Shown: positions 62,593 to 64,000 of the stretch, in pieces
Position numbering within the stretch: the stretch's first letter is position 1
Layout: each line of letters begins with the position of its first letter
DNA from: Ornatilinea apprima
GTDB lineage: Bacteria; Chloroflexota; Anaerolineae; Anaerolineales; Anaerolineaceae
Reading direction: 5' to 3'
Length of the DNA stretch: 64,000 bases
Assembly: GCF_001306115.1 (NCBI RefSeq)
Contig: NZ_LGCL01000002.1
Location: forward strand, 172,822-236,821
Notes under the pieces: generated by a model
What the model saw: the letters and a program-made list of their open reading frames with translations, nothing else
Database searches by the model: none
What the model was told of the DNA's origin: nothing
Translations under genes and position numbers: made by a program

Positions 62593-63867
62593 ATGAATGG
62601 TTTCAATTTTGAAGTCGACAAAACCAGCGCGGTTCCGATCTATTCTCAAATCACCAGTTGGATTGAGTCAAAAGTAACCACTGGGGAATGGCCTCCCAAT
62701 TACCGCCTGCCAGGTGAAATAGAACTGGCGCGAATGTTGGAGGTCAGCCGCGGATCACTGCGCAAGGCCATCTCACAACTAATCAAAAAGAACTTGCTGG
62801 TTCAGATTCACGGTCGCGGCACGTTTGTTTCTCCGTTTGTATTTGAACAATCCTGGTCAGGCAACCTGATGGGAGTGTCTGAAGAATTGCTGTTATTGGG
62901 CATTCCCTTTGAAACCGAAGTGCTCGAGCAGAATATTATTCCCGCGCCCGCCAATATTGCCGACGCGCTAAATCTCAACCCTGGCGAACCCGTTTTTTAT
63001 CTCAAGCGACTGCGCCGGGTGGAAGGTTCCCCGCTCGTTCTTCATGAAAACTTCTTCTCTGGCAAGAAATATCACGAACTGCTGGGAGAGGACTTCACCA
63101 AAGACTCACTCATGGAAACCCTCGAGAAGCGGTATAACATATCAATTGCGTGGGCATCTCACACGATTGCCGTGGTGCGGGCGAATGCTTCCTTATCAGA
63201 CGCTTTGAAAGTGCCGCTCAGCGATCCGCTTCTATACAATGAGCACATCCTTTTTGATAGTGAGGAAAATCCAGTCAACCTGGCCAGAAGCTGGTACCGT
63301 GCTGATCGGTATCGCATGCGGACCATTGTTCACCGGCGGCCAAATGAAACTTTCTACGCCAGCCTGAAACGCGAAATCAGTCCCGCGAATCAAACCCAGC
63401 CCGGCGCCGAGACTAAGGCCGCGTTGGATATCAAAGACCTTTTAACACCCAACCGTATTCGCACGCGTGTATACGCGGAAGATGCGGACGATGCCATCCG
63501 CATTGCAGGCCGGTTAATGGTCGACTCGCGAGCGGTGGAAGAACGGTACATCGAAAGCATGTTGAGCATGGCCAAACAGCTGGGACCGTATATTGTCATT
63601 TCACCAGGGGTCGCCATTCCACACGCCCGACCAGAAGATGGTGTCCTGCGACCCTGCCTCTCTCTGATCACGCTGGACCCACCAGTCAACTTTGGAAATA
63701 CCGAGAACGATCCGGTTTCCATCGTTCTGGCCATCGCCGCGGTGGATGATAGCCAGCATATCCACGGTTTGCGCCTGGTTGCCCGGCTCCTCTCAGATGA
63801 TATCAAACGAGCCAAAATTCTCAAAGCGAAATCCCGCGAAGATATTCTCTTATTGCTCGAAGAGTAA
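62593..63867 (+). CDS. GntR/UTRA regulator fused to a PTS EIIA domain
   Basis: 424 residues. GntR winged helix at 10-80 (IYSQITSWIESKVTTGEWPPNYRLPGEIELARMLEVSRGSLRKAIS), UTRA ligand domain about 90-245 ending in FYASLKREI, linker, then a fructose/mannitol-type EIIA domain (about 275-424) with the phospho-His motif PGVAIPHARPEDGV. The UTRA domain suggests a sugar-phosphate-like effector and the EIIA part a phosphorylation input. No PTS transporter is visible in the window. The target genes are unknown. Confidence 0.88.
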   Translation: MNGFNFEVDKTSAVPIYSQITSWIESKVTTGEWPPNYRLPGEIELARMLEVSRGSLRKAISQLIKKNLLVQIHGRGTFVSPFVFEQSWSGNLMGVSEELLLLGIPFETEVLEQNIIPAPANIADALNLNPGEPVFYLKRLRRVEGSPLVLHENFFSGKKYHELLGEDFTKDSLMETLEKRYNISIAWASHTIAVVRANASLSDALKVPLSDPLLYNEHILFDSEENPVNLARSWYRADRYRMRTIVHRRPNETFYASLKREISPANQTQPGAETKAALDIKDLLTPNRIRTRVYAEDADDAIRIAGRLMVDSRAVEERYIESMLSMAKQLGPYIVISPGVAIPHARPEDGVLRPCLSLITLDPPVNFGNTENDPVSIVLAIAAVDDSQHIHGLRLVARLLSDDIKRAKILKAKSREDILLLLEE

Positions 63868-63870
63868 CAA

Positions 63871-63918
63871 AAAGGGGCTGTCCAAAAAGTAGAGGACAGC
63901 CCCTTTACATTTTTAAAA
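63871..63918 (+). terminator. Strong hairpin: terminator or IS-end repeat
   Basis: A perfect 13-bp stem AAAGGGGCTGTCC with its complement (63871-63883 and 63894-63906) is followed by ACATTTTT. It begins 3 nt after the regulator stop and can act as its terminator. The GGGGCTGTCC arm also resembles terminal repeats of the adjoining insertion sequence. Confidence 0.75.
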
Positions 63919-64000
63919 AGCAATGATTCAATAAAGGAATGAGAAGAAAACAAGCCCACCCCGTGTTTAAGCCCTATGTAATGAACCAGGTAGCGCTGCT
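63874..64000 (+). mobile_element. Left end of an IS1182-like insertion sequence (partial)
   Basis: From the GGGGCTGTCC repeat at 63874 a short leader runs to an ATG at 63939. The visible 20 residues read MRRKQAHPVFKPYVMNQVAL, matching the FKPYxxNQxxLLPP opening of IS1182-family transposases. The element runs out of the window, so its right end and target duplication cannot be seen. Confidence 0.6.
63939..64000 (+). CDS. IS1182-family transposase (N-terminal fragment)
   Basis: Only 20 codons are in the window. The VFKPYVMNQVALL stretch is the usual N-terminal motif of IS1182 transposases. AAAGGA lies directly before the ATG. Confidence 0.55.
   Translation, partial: MRRKQAHPVFKPYVMNQVAL

Noticed and set aside
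1..64000. tRNA, rRNA or CRISPR loci
   Set aside because: Reading the intergenic stretches on both strands showed no cloverleaf with GTTCRA arm, no rRNA segments and no repeat-spacer array. A tRNAscan/Infernal run would settle this.

Overview
The window looks like a chromosome segment of an anaerobic, fermentative bacterium, most likely a Chloroflexota member of class Anaerolineae (inferred from gene content and protein style, not from a marker search). Supporting genes are ferredoxin-linked 2-oxoacid and aldehyde oxidoreductases, an ADP-forming acyl-CoA synthetase beside an acetate kinase, a glycine cleavage operon, an iron alcohol dehydrogenase, and a folate/FAD-type TrmFO. Gene density is high and most transcription units end in clear hairpin-plus-T terminators. 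I saw no rRNA, tRNA or CRISPR array.

Layout. 1-3003 (minus): a GntR/FadR regulator followed by a 2-oxoacid:ferredoxin oxidoreductase (korA, and korB cut by the window edge). 3128-6362 (minus): a small Cys-rich protein, an Mrp-type Fe-S carrier, a RicT/PSP1 protein and a cytosolic BtuF-like protein. 6520-9026 (plus): an ATP-cone nucleoside kinase and a YqhD-like alcohol dehydrogenase. 9089-11202 (minus): glmS preceded by what reads as a glmS ribozyme with extra stems inserted in its core. 11324-14217: a membrane-anchored unknown protein and an aldehyde ferredoxin oxidoreductase. 14362-21093 (plus): a Ycf46-like AAA ATPase, then Hsp70, DUF1257/Ycf35, DUF2997, a small radical SAM protein and a solenoid-WD40 protein, a linked set without an assigned function. 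21186-24750 (plus): promoter, tandem glycine riboswitch, terminator, then gcvH-gcvPA-gcvPB. 24811-28795: a metallophosphoesterase lacking the GNH motif, and alaS.

28988-42232 (minus) is the most unusual region: rpoN, a soluble PAS/GAF histidine kinase, an NtrC-type activator without a DNA-binding domain, a small two-helix membrane protein, a 1,802-residue TPR protein, and a TPR protein with a C25/caspase-like protease domain. Near-consensus sigma-54 promoters lie before rpoN and before the small membrane protein. The locus therefore encodes its own sigma factor, sensor and activator, and appears to drive both itself and a cytosolic TPR-protease pair.

42276-50464 (plus, with rpmF on minus): trmFO, an M28 lipoprotein peptidase, a histidine kinase, an aminotransferase, hflX, a small membrane protein, a methyltransferase interrupted by an in-frame TGA, and a SpoIIE-like protein. 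50596-56631 (plus): secD-secF, a threonine-dehydrogenase-like SDR, an unknown protein and htpG. 56737-63867 (plus): a zinc-finger membrane protein, ADP-forming acyl-CoA synthetase, ackA with an overlapping degenerate ackA paralogue, and a GntR-UTRA regulator fused to a PTS EIIA domain. The last bases carry the left end of an IS1182-like element.

The metabolic genes fit together as amino-acid and 2-oxoacid fermentation: threonine dehydrogenase and the glycine cleavage system feed amino-acid carbon, KorAB and AOR exchange electrons with ferredoxin, and the synthetase and acetate kinase conserve energy from acyl-CoA and acyl phosphate.
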